Positions 1-6,854 of a stretch of 10,667 nt of DNA are shown in pieces. Each line of letters starts with the position of its first letter. Position 1 is the stretch's first letter. The translations under genes were made by a program, and so were the position numbers. Source of the DNA: Pseudomonadota bacterium (GTDB lineage Bacteria; Pseudomonadota; Gammaproteobacteria; Burkholderiales; Burkholderiaceae_B); assembly GCA_023388835.1 (NCBI GenBank), contig JAEWFK010000021.1, positions 1 through 10,667 on the forward strand, given 5' to 3'. The notes under the pieces are model-generated. The model searched no databases and was not told where the DNA came from. It was given only the letters and a program-made list of their open reading frames with translations.

Positions 1-864
1 CTGGGCGCGCAACAGGCAGGCGCCGGCATGGAGGTCCTCTTTGGCATCCCCAGCACTGAACTGAGCATGGTGCTGCTCATCATCGCCGTGACCGCGGTTG
101 CGTTGTGGTCGGTGGTGTCGGGCGTGGACAAAGGCGTACAACAGCTTTCCAAGCTCAACATGTTGCTGGCGTTGGTGCTGTTGTTGTTCGTCATCGTCTT
201 CGGACCCACCATGGGCATCCTCAAGGGGTTCTTCGCAAATCTCGGGGCTTATGTCAGTTATCTGCCGGCGTTGTCCAACCCTGTCGGCCGCGATGATGCG
301 AATTTCGTGGAAGGCTGGACCGCTTTCTATTGGGCCTGGTGGATAAGCTGGTCGCCTTTCGTGGGCATGTTCATCGCGCGCATCAGCCGGGGCCGGTCCG
401 TGCGGGAGTTCCTGGTCGCCGTATTGCTGGTGCCGTCTCTGGTGTCGGTGCTCTGGATGACGGCGTTTGGCGGGACCGCCATCAACCAAGTCTTGGTGGA
501 TCAGTTCACCGGCGTCCAGGATGCGGCGCTGGAACTGCAATTGTTCACCATGCTGGGACAACTTCCTTTATCCGCGATCACCTCTTTCATTGGCATCGTG
601 CTGGTGATCATGTTCTTCATCACATCGTCCGATTCCGGTTCCCTGGTGATCGACACCATCACGGCGGGGGGCAAGATCAACGCGCCGGTGTCACAACGGG
701 TTTTCTGGGCCGTGTTGGAAGGGGTATTGGCCATCGCCTTGTTGCTCGGCGGCGGCTTGGTGGCCTTGCAGGCCATGGCGGTATCGACCGGACTGCCCTT
801 CACCGTGGTACTGCTGGTGGGGTGTGTTTCCATCGTCAAGGGCTTGTTGAGCGAACCGCGTTAG
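1..864 (+). CDS. BCCT family betaine/carnitine/choline transporter, C-terminal part (5' end outside window)
   Basis: Secondary transporter of the betaine/choline/carnitine family, which imports quaternary-ammonium compatible solutes or nutrients across the inner membrane. The frame is open to base 1, so 287 residues are visible and roughly the first 200-250 of a usual 500-550 are missing. The ATG at 28 is internal. Seen: several hydrophobic membrane helices, the family's tryptophan-rich segment (YWAWWISWSPFVG, about residues 110-122 of the visible part), equivalent to the substrate-binding helix of BetP, followed by the conserved FIARISRGR stretch. The strongly conserved TSSDSGS motif comes later, near bases 625-645. 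The C-terminal tail ends a few residues after the last helix, so the long cytoplasmic osmosensing tail known from BetP is absent. This fits an uptake carrier rather than a strongly osmoregulated one, which is an inference. The exact substrate cannot be told. It converges with the exonuclease gene, 19 bases away. Confidence 0.93.
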   Translation: MGAQQAGAGMEVLFGIPSTELSMVLLIIAVTAVALWSVVSGVDKGVQQLSKLNMLLALVLLLFVIVFGPTMGILKGFFANLGAYVSYLPALSNPVGRDDANFVEGWTAFYWAWWISWSPFVGMFIARISRGRSVREFLVAVLLVPSLVSVLWMTAFGGTAINQVLVDQFTGVQDAALELQLFTMLGQLPLSAITSFIGIVLVIMFFITSSDSGSLVIDTITAGGKINAPVSQRVFWAVLEGVLAIALLLGGGLVALQAMAVSTGLPFTVVLLVGCVSIVKGLLSEPR

Positions 865-883
865 AGCCTCGGTAAAGGGCCCG

Positions 884-1597
884 CTACAGCCAGAGGGAAC
901 CCAAGGTTTGCTGGGGTGAAAAATGTGTGGCGACCTGAGCCTGAAACAGCTCGGCGGTCGCCAATGCATCGGTCAGCGCGTGGTGGGCATGATAGGCGGG
1001 CAGGCCATAGCGCTCCCGACTATCGGCCAGCCGGATCGACACAGGTTGGCGGCCCAGCAGTCGCAGCCACCATCCGGGACTGCGTTCGGGATGCAGTCCT
1101 GCCTCGATCTGCATGGTGTCTACCAGGGGAAACTGCAGCGGCTCGCCCAAGCTGAGGCGGACGGCTTGGTCGATGAAGCCGCGCTCCATGGGGTGGTAAT
1201 GCACGAGCGCGATCTTTCCCGCCAATTGGCGCAGCAGTGTCTCCACGACTTCCTCGAAGCGGGGCGCCTGCTGAATGTCTGAATGGGTGATGCGGTGAAA
1301 GGTAATCGATTCGGGAATCAGATCGCCCGGGGGCCGTATCAACTGGTGCCATGCCTGATCGCTGCGTATGCGCGCGAGCGTCATGGGAATCAGTCCAATA
1401 CTCACGATGGCATGGTGCTGGGGATCCAGCCCGGTCGTTTCGACGTCCATGGCAACGAACTCGACTTCTCCCAGCGGAGTTTCGGCGCCGGGCCACGCTG
1501 ACCGGTAGAAGTCCGCCAGTGCGCCGTGGCGCGTCGTCCCGGCCATGCCCGCCATATAGCGCGGCCAGTCGCCCGGGGGCGAGGAAGATCGATTCAT
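884..1597 (-). CDS. DnaQ-like 3'-5' exonuclease (DEDDh), partner of the DUF294 protein
   Basis: Predicted 237-residue 3'-5' exonuclease of the DnaQ/RNase T superfamily. Exo I is D51 and E53 in AMDVETTGLD. Exo III is H205 to D210 in HHALTD, followed by the usual ALATAEL helix. In Exo II the histidine H133 is present, but the position of the DnaQ aspartate is E138 (HYHPMER), a conservative change. An N-terminal extension of about 45 residues precedes the nuclease fold. No polymerase, GIY-YIG or BRCT domain is attached, so this is a stand-alone nuclease rather than the polymerase III epsilon subunit. The start ATG overlaps the stop of the DUF294 gene in ATGA, showing translational coupling. The pairing with a cNMP/CBS/DUF294 protein is common in proteobacteria. 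The biological role is unsettled; nucleotide or nucleic-acid turnover linked to signalling is an inference. Confidence 0.9.
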   Translation of the reverse strand: MNRSSSPPGDWPRYMAGMAGTTRHGALADFYRSAWPGAETPLGEVEFVAMDVETTGLDPQHHAIVSIGLIPMTLARIRSDQAWHQLIRPPGDLIPESITFHRITHSDIQQAPRFEEVVETLLRQLAGKIALVHYHPMERGFIDQAVRLSLGEPLQFPLVDTMQIEAGLHPERSPGWWLRLLGRQPVSIRLADSRERYGLPAYHAHHALTDALATAELFQAQVATHFSPQQTLGSLWL

Positions 1598-3474
1598 GAC
1601 GGTGACCCGGCTGCGTTCAAAGGATAGCGGTAGCGCAGGAAGTTCTGCGCATTGCTGAGAATCTGAAAGGAATCCTTCAGCGCGTGGCGTTCTGCCGGGG
1701 AAACATTCTCCGGTTCGATGTAGTTGTTCGGTTCGCGCCCTTCCTGGATATCGAGCGCCTGATGCCGGATGCGCGCCAAGTTCAGGAACTCGAGCGCATC
1801 GCGCAGTTTCTTCAGCGACTCAGGAGGCATCAGGCGGGTCTTGGCAATGTCATCGAGCCGGTCGAAGGAGTTTTGCGCGGTCGAGCCGCAAGCGAGTGCG
1901 TGGACGCGAATGAGATCCGTCAGCGGCGCCGTTCCCCGGCCCTTGATATTGATGAGATTCTTCTGCTGACCGTCTTTTTCCATGACGAAAGTCCGGAAGA
2001 AGCCCAGTGGCGGTGTGCGGTTCAGTGAGTTTCTGGCCATCATGGCCAGAAACTGCGGATTGGCGCTCGCCTTGGTGGAAATCAGTTCGCGCAGCTGCTC
2101 CACGAAATCGGCCTGTCCGGCCACGGCTTCCAGATCAAAGAAGATGTTGCTGTTGAGCAGGGCCTGAGGGTTGGGGCGTTCGATCCAGTCGGTGAAGGTC
2201 CGCTTCCAGACGGACAGAGGCTGGCGCCAGCGCGGATTGGTCGCCATGATGTCGCCCTTGCAGTAGGTGTAGCCGCAGGCGGCCAGGCCGTCGGTGACGA
2301 ACTTCGCCAGCTGCAGGAAATAGTCATCATGAGCGGCCGGATCGAACCGGTCGTCGAGTACCAGCGCATTGTCCTGGTCGGTGACGATCAACTGCTCATC
2401 CCGCGCCATGGAACCCATTACCATGAAGCAGAAGGGAATGGGCGGCGGCCCCAGCGATTCTTGCGCCAGATCCACCAGTCTCTGGATGAAACTGCGGCCG
2501 ATGCTCGACATGGCGCTGCCTATCATGTGTGAATTAGCGTTGTCTTCGACCATGCGAACGAAGGTGGCGCGCACGTCGGGCAGCAGACTTTGCAGTGCGC
2601 TGACCGTCGGACGCTTGAAGATATCGTTGACCAGGTAGAGGCTGCTGCGCGATTGGTAGCGCAGTACGTCAGCCAGATTGATCAGTCCGATGGGACGCCG
2701 CCGGTTCAGGATAGGCAGATGATGGATGTTGTGCCGGAGCATGCACAGAATGGCTTCGAGAACGGACTCTGTGTGCTGCAGGGTGATCGGGTCGGCAGAC
2801 ATGATTTCACGCAGCGGTGTCTCGGGCGGCCGCGCCTCTGACACCACACGCGTGCGGAAATCCCGATCGGTAATGATGCCGACCGCTCTCGGGTGCGCAT
2901 CATCGCTCGTGGTTTCGGTGATCAGCAGTGCTGAAACGCTTTGTTCGGTCATGACCGCTGCGGCATGATGGATGCTGCACTGCACGTCCACCGTGACGGC
3001 GGGGCGGCTGATCAATTTGTTGACCTTGACGTTCAGCAGCTCACTCGCCCGACCCTGGGGAGTGGCTGATTTCAGGCGACCCGAGCCTTCGGTATCGACG
3101 AAGTCGGCAAAACTGTCCCAGCTGTTGCTCAAGTGCTCGAATACCGCGCCGGGTATGAAGTAGACCAGCGTGTCCTCGAGTGCCCGCGCCGGAAAGCGCA
3201 CACGGTTGTTCCGGCGCAAACTGGCCTGGCCGAAGATGTCGCCTTCGCCGAGCCGATTGAACAGTTCACCCGAACGCAGGAAGATCTCCACCGCGCCGCT
3301 GCGGATGTAATGCAGGTCAACAATGGGGTCGCCGTGCTCCAGTATGACTTCGCCGGCTTTGAAGTAACGGACCTGTACGCGGCCGGCCACCTCGTCGAGC
3401 GTTTCTTCGGGCAGGTCCTCGAAGGGAGCATGGCGACTCAGGTGGTCGCGTATTTCGATCAGTTCAATTTGCAT
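1594..3474 (-). CDS. cNMP-binding-fold / CBS pair / DUF294 putative nucleotidyltransferase (GlnD-like signalling protein)
   Basis: Cytoplasmic 626-residue multidomain regulator. In order: a cyclic-nucleotide-binding fold (about 10-125); two CBS domains (about 150-275, with ITDRD and LPIL...GLINLADVL landmarks); a DUF294 nucleotidyltransferase-like domain (about 300-430) with G354-S355, R358, E360 and D366/D368 in GSMARDEQ...TDQD, matching the GSxxRxE...DxD metal-binding pattern of GlnD-type enzymes; and the DUF294 C-terminal substrate-binding domain (about 470-620). Length is usual for the family. In the cNMP fold the phosphate-binding cassette is altered: FGQASL replaces the typical FGE, and the usual Arg-Ser/Thr-Ala is not clear, so cAMP binding is doubtful. 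The ATG at 3474 has no good Shine-Dalgarno but agrees with family N-termini. It is coupled by ATGA to the downstream exonuclease. In many genomes this pair sits near an acetate/solute symporter; here the neighbouring transporter is a convergent BCCT carrier. Confidence 0.92.
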   Translation of the reverse strand: MQIELIEIRDHLSRHAPFEDLPEETLDEVAGRVQVRYFKAGEVILEHGDPIVDLHYIRSGAVEIFLRSGELFNRLGEGDIFGQASLRRNNRVRFPARALEDTLVYFIPGAVFEHLSNSWDSFADFVDTEGSGRLKSATPQGRASELLNVKVNKLISRPAVTVDVQCSIHHAAAVMTEQSVSALLITETTSDDAHPRAVGIITDRDFRTRVVSEARPPETPLREIMSADPITLQHTESVLEAILCMLRHNIHHLPILNRRRPIGLINLADVLRYQSRSSLYLVNDIFKRPTVSALQSLLPDVRATFVRMVEDNANSHMIGSAMSSIGRSFIQRLVDLAQESLGPPPIPFCFMVMGSMARDEQLIVTDQDNALVLDDRFDPAAHDDYFLQLAKFVTDGLAACGYTYCKGDIMATNPRWRQPLSVWKRTFTDWIERPNPQALLNSNIFFDLEAVAGQADFVEQLRELISTKASANPQFLAMMARNSLNRTPPLGFFRTFVMEKDGQQKNLINIKGRGTAPLTDLIRVHALACGSTAQNSFDRLDDIAKTRLMPPESLKKLRDALEFLNLARIRHQALDIQEGREPNNYIEPENVSPAERHALKDSFQILSNAQNFLRYRYPLNAAGSPS

Positions 3475-3492
3475 GGGCGAAAGTCATGGGCA

Positions 3493-3522
3493 GGGCTGCG
3501 GAATTGGGAAGGCCCGCAGCCC
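3493..3522 (-). terminator. GC-rich hairpin between the MBL hydrolase and DUF294 genes
   Basis: Perfect 9-base inverted repeat: GGGCTGCGG (3493-3501) pairs with CCGCAGCCC (3514-3522) around a 12-base loop. It lies 33 bases after the hydrolase stop and 18 bases before the DUF294 start codon. No T-run follows on either strand, so it is not a textbook intrinsic terminator. It could end hydrolase transcripts with factor help, protect a 3' end, or influence DUF294 translation. Confidence 0.45.
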
Positions 3523-3555
3523 GATGATACCGTCGCCTCGCCGTATCGGGGTCGA

Positions 3556-4449
3556 TTAGAACTTGACCGTCTCGCCGTCCTCGGGGATTTCGACGCGATC
3601 CTGGATGCGGTTCTCGTCCACATATTTGCGCAGTTCCTTACGGCTCTGGCCCATATGGTTGATGGCATCCATATGCGTGGCGACGATGGTGGCGTCGGGC
3701 ACCGCCTTGGACGCCTTGAGCACGTCTTCCTTGCCCATGATGATGGAGCCTTCATATTCGCTCATGACGGCGTAGCCGGCATTGATCACGATGACTTCCG
3801 GGTCATATTGCTCCAGTGCCTGATCGACTTCGTCGCGCCAGATGGTGTCCCCCACCAGGTATAGCGTCTTGTGCCCGGGTGCTTCGAACACGACTCCCAT
3901 GGCGTCCCCAAGAAACGTCGCCACTTCGGCCGAGGCGAACATTTCATCGGTCCCGTGCTGTCCGCCTGTCTTGCTGAGGGTCACATCGCCGAATTTGGCC
4001 TTGTCGGACAAGACACGGACGTTGGTGAAGCCTTGAGTGCGGATAAGTGTTGCGTCGGCCTGGTTCTGTGCGTACAGCGGGATATCCTTGGGCAAGGCCT
4101 CCTGCGCGGCATCATCCCAATGGTCGAGGTGGGTGTGAGTGACGATCACCGCATCCACGCCGGCGAGAATGTCTTCCACAGACATCGGCAGGTCTACCAG
4201 GGGATTGCGCAATTCGCTGCGGTAGGTCTTCTCAAAGCCCGGATAGCTTCCTTTCTTCGACAGCATGGGGTCGATCAGGAAGGTCGTGCCCGCAAAGGTG
4301 ATCTTCACCGTCGCGTTGCGGATCTGCTGCAGCTGGACCGCTTCGGCGGCCGCTGCGGAAGTTGCGGTGGTTTGGGACTGGGCATAGGCGCCGGTGGCAG
4401 AAAAGCTCAGGGCCAGAGCCAGTGCGGTAACGAAAGTCTTGATTTGCAT
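3556..4449 (-). CDS. Exported MBL-fold metallo-hydrolase (UlaG-like beta-lactamase superfamily)
   Basis: Predicted 297-residue zinc-dependent hydrolase of the metallo-beta-lactamase fold. The first 23 residues form a clear Sec signal peptide (charged MQIK, hydrophobic core, AYA cleavage site before Q24), so the mature enzyme should be periplasmic. Metal ligands: H105, H107, D109 and H110 in THTHLDHWDD; H165 in GGQHGTD; D201 in VGDT; H259 in ATHMD. The pattern resembles UlaG-type or N-acyl-phosphatidylethanolamine-hydrolase-like members, usually acting on lactones or phosphoesters; the substrate is not predictable. Start at 4449 is chosen because of the signal peptide and a GGAG about 8 bases upstream. 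The open frame continues to 5124 but that extension lies inside the regulator gene in another frame. The GlxA-type regulator gene is 209 bases upstream on the same strand, with repeated GCCAAT elements in the gap, so control by that regulator is plausible. Confidence 0.9.
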   Translation of the reverse strand: MQIKTFVTALALALSFSATGAYAQSQTTATSAAAAEAVQLQQIRNATVKITFAGTTFLIDPMLSKKGSYPGFEKTYRSELRNPLVDLPMSVEDILAGVDAVIVTHTHLDHWDDAAQEALPKDIPLYAQNQADATLIRTQGFTNVRVLSDKAKFGDVTLSKTGGQHGTDEMFASAEVATFLGDAMGVVFEAPGHKTLYLVGDTIWRDEVDQALEQYDPEVIVINAGYAVMSEYEGSIIMGKEDVLKASKAVPDATIVATHMDAINHMGQSRKELRKYVDENRIQDRVEIPEDGETVKF

Positions 4450-4511
4450 GCGGCTACTCCAATGTGTCGCAAAGTTCAGAAGAACCTCCATTGTTGCCGC
4501 GGGCGCTGATT

Positions 4512-4556
4512 GCCAATAGTGGCCCATATGCCAATATTCGTCTAATTTGGGCCAAT
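4512..4556. promoter_or_regulatory. Three GCCAAT repeats upstream of the exported hydrolase gene
   Basis: The hexamer GCCAAT occurs at 4512-4517, 4530-4535 and 4551-4556, with starts 18 and 21 bases apart, near two helical turns each. Two copies extend to TGCCAATA. The block starts 62 bases upstream of the hydrolase ATG (4449) and is more AT-rich than its surroundings. AraC-type regulators often bind tandem direct repeats at about 21-base spacing, so this may be the operator of the adjacent GlxA-family protein. No convincing -35/-10 pair was seen. Function is inferred. Confidence 0.4.
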
Positions 4557-4643
4557 CTTTTAAATCCGAGGGGGAACGCCACCGGAAACACAGCCGCCAA
4601 CATCGATTTGCTTGGACGGAGGTGGCCAGGTGGAAGCTCAAAT

Positions 4644-4666
4644 CGGGGTAGACGGCGCCTACCCCG
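4644..4666 (-). terminator. Hairpin spanning the stop codon of the minus-strand GlxA regulator
   Basis: Perfect 8-base inverted repeat, CGGGGTAG (4644-4651) and CTACCCCG (4659-4666), with a 7-base loop. The regulator's TAG stop (4661-4659) lies inside the stem. On the minus strand it is followed by ATTTGAGC, only a weak T-stretch. It may partly terminate the regulator transcript, separating it from the hydrolase gene, or stabilise its 3' end. Confidence 0.4.
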
Positions 4667-5633
4667 CGTTGAATCGGCGGCGGTATTCGCCGGGTGTCAG
4701 GCCCACGATGCGGGCGAACACCTTGCGAAAGGCGCTCGGGTCGCTGTACCCGACTTCCCAGGCAATGGTGTCGATGGGCGCTACGGTGGCTTGCAACATT
4801 TCGCGTGCGCGGCCGACCCGCAGGCGTTGGGTGTAGTCGGTCGTGGTCATCCCCGTCGCCTTGCGGAACCTTCGAAGAAAAGTACGTTCTTCCATACCTG
4901 CGCGCTGCGCCATGTCGGCAAGCGAAACGTCTTTCGCGCCGGTCTCGTCCAGCCACTGCTGCACCGAAAGGACGGCGGAGTCGCCGTGCGCCAGCCGCGG
5001 CGCGAAGGCGCTGTAATACCGTTGCTGGCGCCCAGGCGGATCCACCAGCAGCATTTTTGCGGTGTCGATCATCACCGCTGCGTCCAGGTAGCGGTCCACC
5101 AGCCGCAGGCCAAGATCCGTCCATGACATGGCGCCGCCCGCAGTCAGGACATCGTCCGAGTCGATGATGAGTTGATCGACGTCCAGCTCCACATCAGGGA
5201 AACGGCCCATGAACTTTTCCGCGTAAAGCCAGTGGGTGGTGATTGTGCGACCGGCCAGCAGGCCGGTTTCCCCGAGCAGAAAAGCGCCGGCGCACACGGA
5301 CGCCAGAGTCACCCCGCTCCGGTGCTGGGCCACCAGCCATCCCAGGTAGGGCGCCGCCGCCTCGGGTGAGATGGGCTCTTCCAAGCTAGGGGGCAGAATC
5401 AACACATTAGGGGAACCGCTGACGGAAGGTTGAGAGTCGTAAATGCGGGTGGGCCCGTGTCCCGGCTCCTTCCACTGCCAATGCGTGAGCCGCAGTGGCG
5501 GGAGGTCGGTTTTGCCATGTTGGGCGGCAATTCTGTTGGCGAGTGCGAAGAGGTCGGTCAACCCCAACACCGCGGCCATCTGTGCGTTCTGGTAGAGGAC
5601 TATGCCGATTTCGACCGGCCCGCTCTTCTGCAT
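4659..5633 (-). CDS. GlxA-family transcriptional regulator (DJ-1/PfpI-like domain + AraC HTH)
   Basis: DNA-binding regulator of the GlxA type, 324 residues from the ATG at 5633. An N-terminal DJ-1/PfpI-like class I amidotransferase fold (about 5-200) starts VEIGIVLYQNAQ and has the nucleophile-elbow cysteine C114 in SVCAGAFLLGETGLLAG, followed by TTHW. A C-terminal AraC/XylS double helix-turn-helix (about 225-320) has the landmarks SLADMAQRAGM, RTFLRRFRKATG, AWEVGYSDPSAFRKVF and GLTPGEYRRRF. The frame also allows starts at 5705 and 5699, adding up to 24 residues. 5633 is preferred because family members begin near the VEIGIV strand and the length then matches the divergent paralogue (323 residues); neither start has a strong ribosome site. 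Known relatives respond to nitrogenous small molecules. It probably controls itself, its neighbour and the hydrolase downstream, which is an inference from layout. Confidence 0.9.
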   Translation of the reverse strand: MQKSGPVEIGIVLYQNAQMAAVLGLTDLFALANRIAAQHGKTDLPPLRLTHWQWKEPGHGPTRIYDSQPSVSGSPNVLILPPSLEEPISPEAAAPYLGWLVAQHRSGVTLASVCAGAFLLGETGLLAGRTITTHWLYAEKFMGRFPDVELDVDQLIIDSDDVLTAGGAMSWTDLGLRLVDRYLDAAVMIDTAKMLLVDPPGRQQRYYSAFAPRLAHGDSAVLSVQQWLDETGAKDVSLADMAQRAGMEERTFLRRFRKATGMTTTDYTQRLRVGRAREMLQATVAPIDTIAWEVGYSDPSAFRKVFARIVGLTPGEYRRRFNAG

Positions 5634-5704
5634 GCCTGTGTATTGCCTTAAGAAAGTTTGGGGTGCGGGAAGCGGCGCGCTCTGACGCGGAGCCGCCATC
5701 TCCA

Positions 5705-5733
5705 TTGACCCGAATCAATATATCCGATAAATT
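5705..5733 (+). promoter_or_regulatory. Predicted sigma-70 promoter of the plus-strand GlxA regulator
   Basis: TTGACC at 5705-5710 (5 of 6 to the -35 consensus) and TAAATT at 5728-5733 (4 of 6 to the -10 consensus) are separated by exactly 17 bases. Transcription would start near 5740, leaving a short leader before the ATG at 5767. The -35 overlaps the most upstream possible start codon of the opposite gene, a weak argument for that gene starting at 5633. Confidence 0.55.
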
Positions 5734-5758
5734 TAGGCCGTTCGAGATATTTTTTCAA
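5730..5758 (-). promoter_or_regulatory. Predicted sigma-70 promoter of the minus-strand GlxA regulator
   Basis: Read on the minus strand, TTGAAA (5758-5753) and TAAATT (5735-5730) are separated by 17 bases. The -10 overlaps the -10 of the opposing promoter within the palindrome TAAATTTA (5728-5735). RNA polymerase could therefore occupy only one promoter at a time. Start of transcription would be near 5723. Confidence 0.5.
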
Positions 5759-5766
5759 GTGCTTCC

Positions 5767-6738
5767 ATGTCTGCTACCCGCGTCGCTGTTTTCGCCTTCG
5801 ACGGCATCAGCCTCTTCCATCTTTCGGTTCCCGGTATGGTGTTAAGCGCCTTCGACGAACCGAAAGGCGGGCAGGGCTACGACGTCCGCTATTTCTCGCT
5901 TGCCCCGGGCAGAATGCGTAGCGACCAGGGCATCTTCATTGAAGTGAGCGATGGGCTGGAGGCTTTGACTAAGGCCGACATCATCATCATTCCGGCTTGG
6001 CATGACCCCGAAGCCGCCGCGCCGGCCGAGCTATCCGAGGCGCTGCGCAAGGCTCACAAGAAGGGAAAGCTCATCGTTGGCCTGTGCCTGGGCGCATTCG
6101 TCCTGGGGGATGCCGGCCTGCTCGATGGAAAAGAAGCGACAACGCATTGGGCGTCGCGCGAGATCTTTGCTCGTCGCTTTCCGGAAGTGTTGTTTCGTCC
6201 CGATGTCCTGTATGTGGACGACGCAGGCATCGTGACCTCGGCCGGTACAGTTGCCGCGATTGATTGCTGTCTGCATCTCGTTCGCGAGCGCCATGGTTGC
6301 GAAGTGGTCAATCATATGGCGCGGCTTCTCGTCACGCCCCCCCATCGGCAGGGCGGCCAGGCTCAATACATCGAAAGACCGGTGGCGCAGTTGCCGAGCG
6401 AGAATCGCCTGCCCGGCGTGCTGGAATGGGCGCGCGCGAATCTCTCTCAGGAGCTTTCGCTGGACACGCTTGCCGACGTCGCAAAAATGAGCCGCCGTAC
6501 CTTTACTCGCCGCTTCCGGGAGGCCACCGGTACGACCGTCACAAAATGGTTGAACGCTGAACGAGTGGCGCGGGCCCAGCAGCTGCTGGAAACGACTGAA
6601 CGCTCTATAGAATGCATTGCGTCGGAGGTCGGTTTCGGTACTTCCTTATCGCTGCGGCAGCAGTTCGCGGGCCAACTCGGAACCTCGCCATCGAACTATC
6701 GGCGCAGCTTCTCCAAGAACTTGCAGGCCACTGCATAA
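5767..6738 (+). CDS. GlxA/FtrA-type transcriptional regulator (DJ-1/PfpI-like domain + AraC HTH)
   Basis: Regulator of 323 residues with the same architecture as its divergent neighbour but clearly different in sequence. The DJ-1/PfpI-like domain (about 4-190) opens with RVAVFAFDGISLF, carries the elbow cysteine C107 in GLCLGAFVLGDAGLLDG and the following TTHW. The AraC-type DNA-binding part (about 215-318) shows SLDTLADVAKMSRRTFTRRF and a second helix-turn-helix ending GTSPSNYRRSF. It resembles FtrA-like proteins. In the second HTH, FGTSLSLRQQF replaces the usual GF/Y-x-DPSAFRRAF pattern, a variation known in FtrA-like members. The ATG at 5767 follows a predicted promoter and a weak ribosome site. 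The next gene in its direction, 162 bases on, encodes a flavin-dependent monooxygenase, the likely target. The inducer is unknown. Confidence 0.92.
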   Translation: MSATRVAVFAFDGISLFHLSVPGMVLSAFDEPKGGQGYDVRYFSLAPGRMRSDQGIFIEVSDGLEALTKADIIIIPAWHDPEAAAPAELSEALRKAHKKGKLIVGLCLGAFVLGDAGLLDGKEATTHWASREIFARRFPEVLFRPDVLYVDDAGIVTSAGTVAAIDCCLHLVRERHGCEVVNHMARLLVTPPHRQGGQAQYIERPVAQLPSENRLPGVLEWARANLSQELSLDTLADVAKMSRRTFTRRFREATGTTVTKWLNAERVARAQQLLETTERSIECIASEVGFGTSLSLRQQFAGQLGTSPSNYRRSFSKNLQATA

Positions 6739-6770
6739 AAGGGGACGCTTTATTCGCAGCGGAGAAACTA

Positions 6771-6806
6771 ATGAATGGCCCAGAACCTGCGAATAATGGC
6801 AAATAG
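6771..6806 (+). CDS. Possible 11-codon leader peptide upstream of the flavin monooxygenase gene
   Basis: Short open frame ATG (6771) to TAG (6804-6806), encoding MNGPEPANNGK. It is preceded by GGAG at 6761-6764, six bases before the ATG, a better ribosome site than most genes here. Immediately after the stop begins a perfect hairpin (6807-6825). This layout resembles translated leaders that control downstream expression, but an 11-codon frame can occur by chance and codon bias cannot be judged. Confidence 0.25.
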   Translation: MNGPEPANNGK

Positions 6807-6825
6807 GCCGATGTGAGCCATCGGC
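6807..6825 (+). promoter_or_regulatory. Leader hairpin 1
   Basis: GCCGATG (6807-6813) and CATCGGC (6819-6825) form a perfect 7-base stem with the five-base loop TGAGC. It starts directly after the stop codon of the possible leader peptide. The following bases, ATCTTCCG, contain no real T-run, so it is at best a weak or factor-assisted terminator for the upstream regulator, or an attenuation element. Confidence 0.4.
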
Positions 6826-6854
6826 ATCTTCCGTCACACTGTCGGAGACACCCT

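Noticed and set aside
330..875. 181-residue plus-strand open frame inside the transporter gene
   Set aside because: Shadow frame: low-complexity, His/Gly/Arg-rich translation with no family features, while the transporter frame is clearly coding.
884..1597. DNA polymerase III epsilon subunit (dnaQ)
   Set aside because: The Exo II motif differs, the N-terminal extension is atypical, and the coupling to a DUF294 protein points to the separate stand-alone exonuclease family.
3133..3864. 243-residue plus-strand open frame antisense to the DUF294 and hydrolase genes
   Set aside because: Its sequence mirrors the real minus-strand genes, spans the gap between them, and has no recognisable domain.
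4450..5124. In-frame extension of the MBL hydrolase reading frame upstream to base 5124 (522 residues in total)
   Set aside because: It overlaps the GlxA regulator gene on the same strand in a different frame, its extra sequence has no recognisable domain, and a signal peptide with a good ribosome site marks the true start at 4449.
3871..5126. Plus-strand open frames antisense to the hydrolase and the minus-strand GlxA gene
   Set aside because: Both minus-strand genes are well supported by domains; the antisense frames are a common effect of high GC content.
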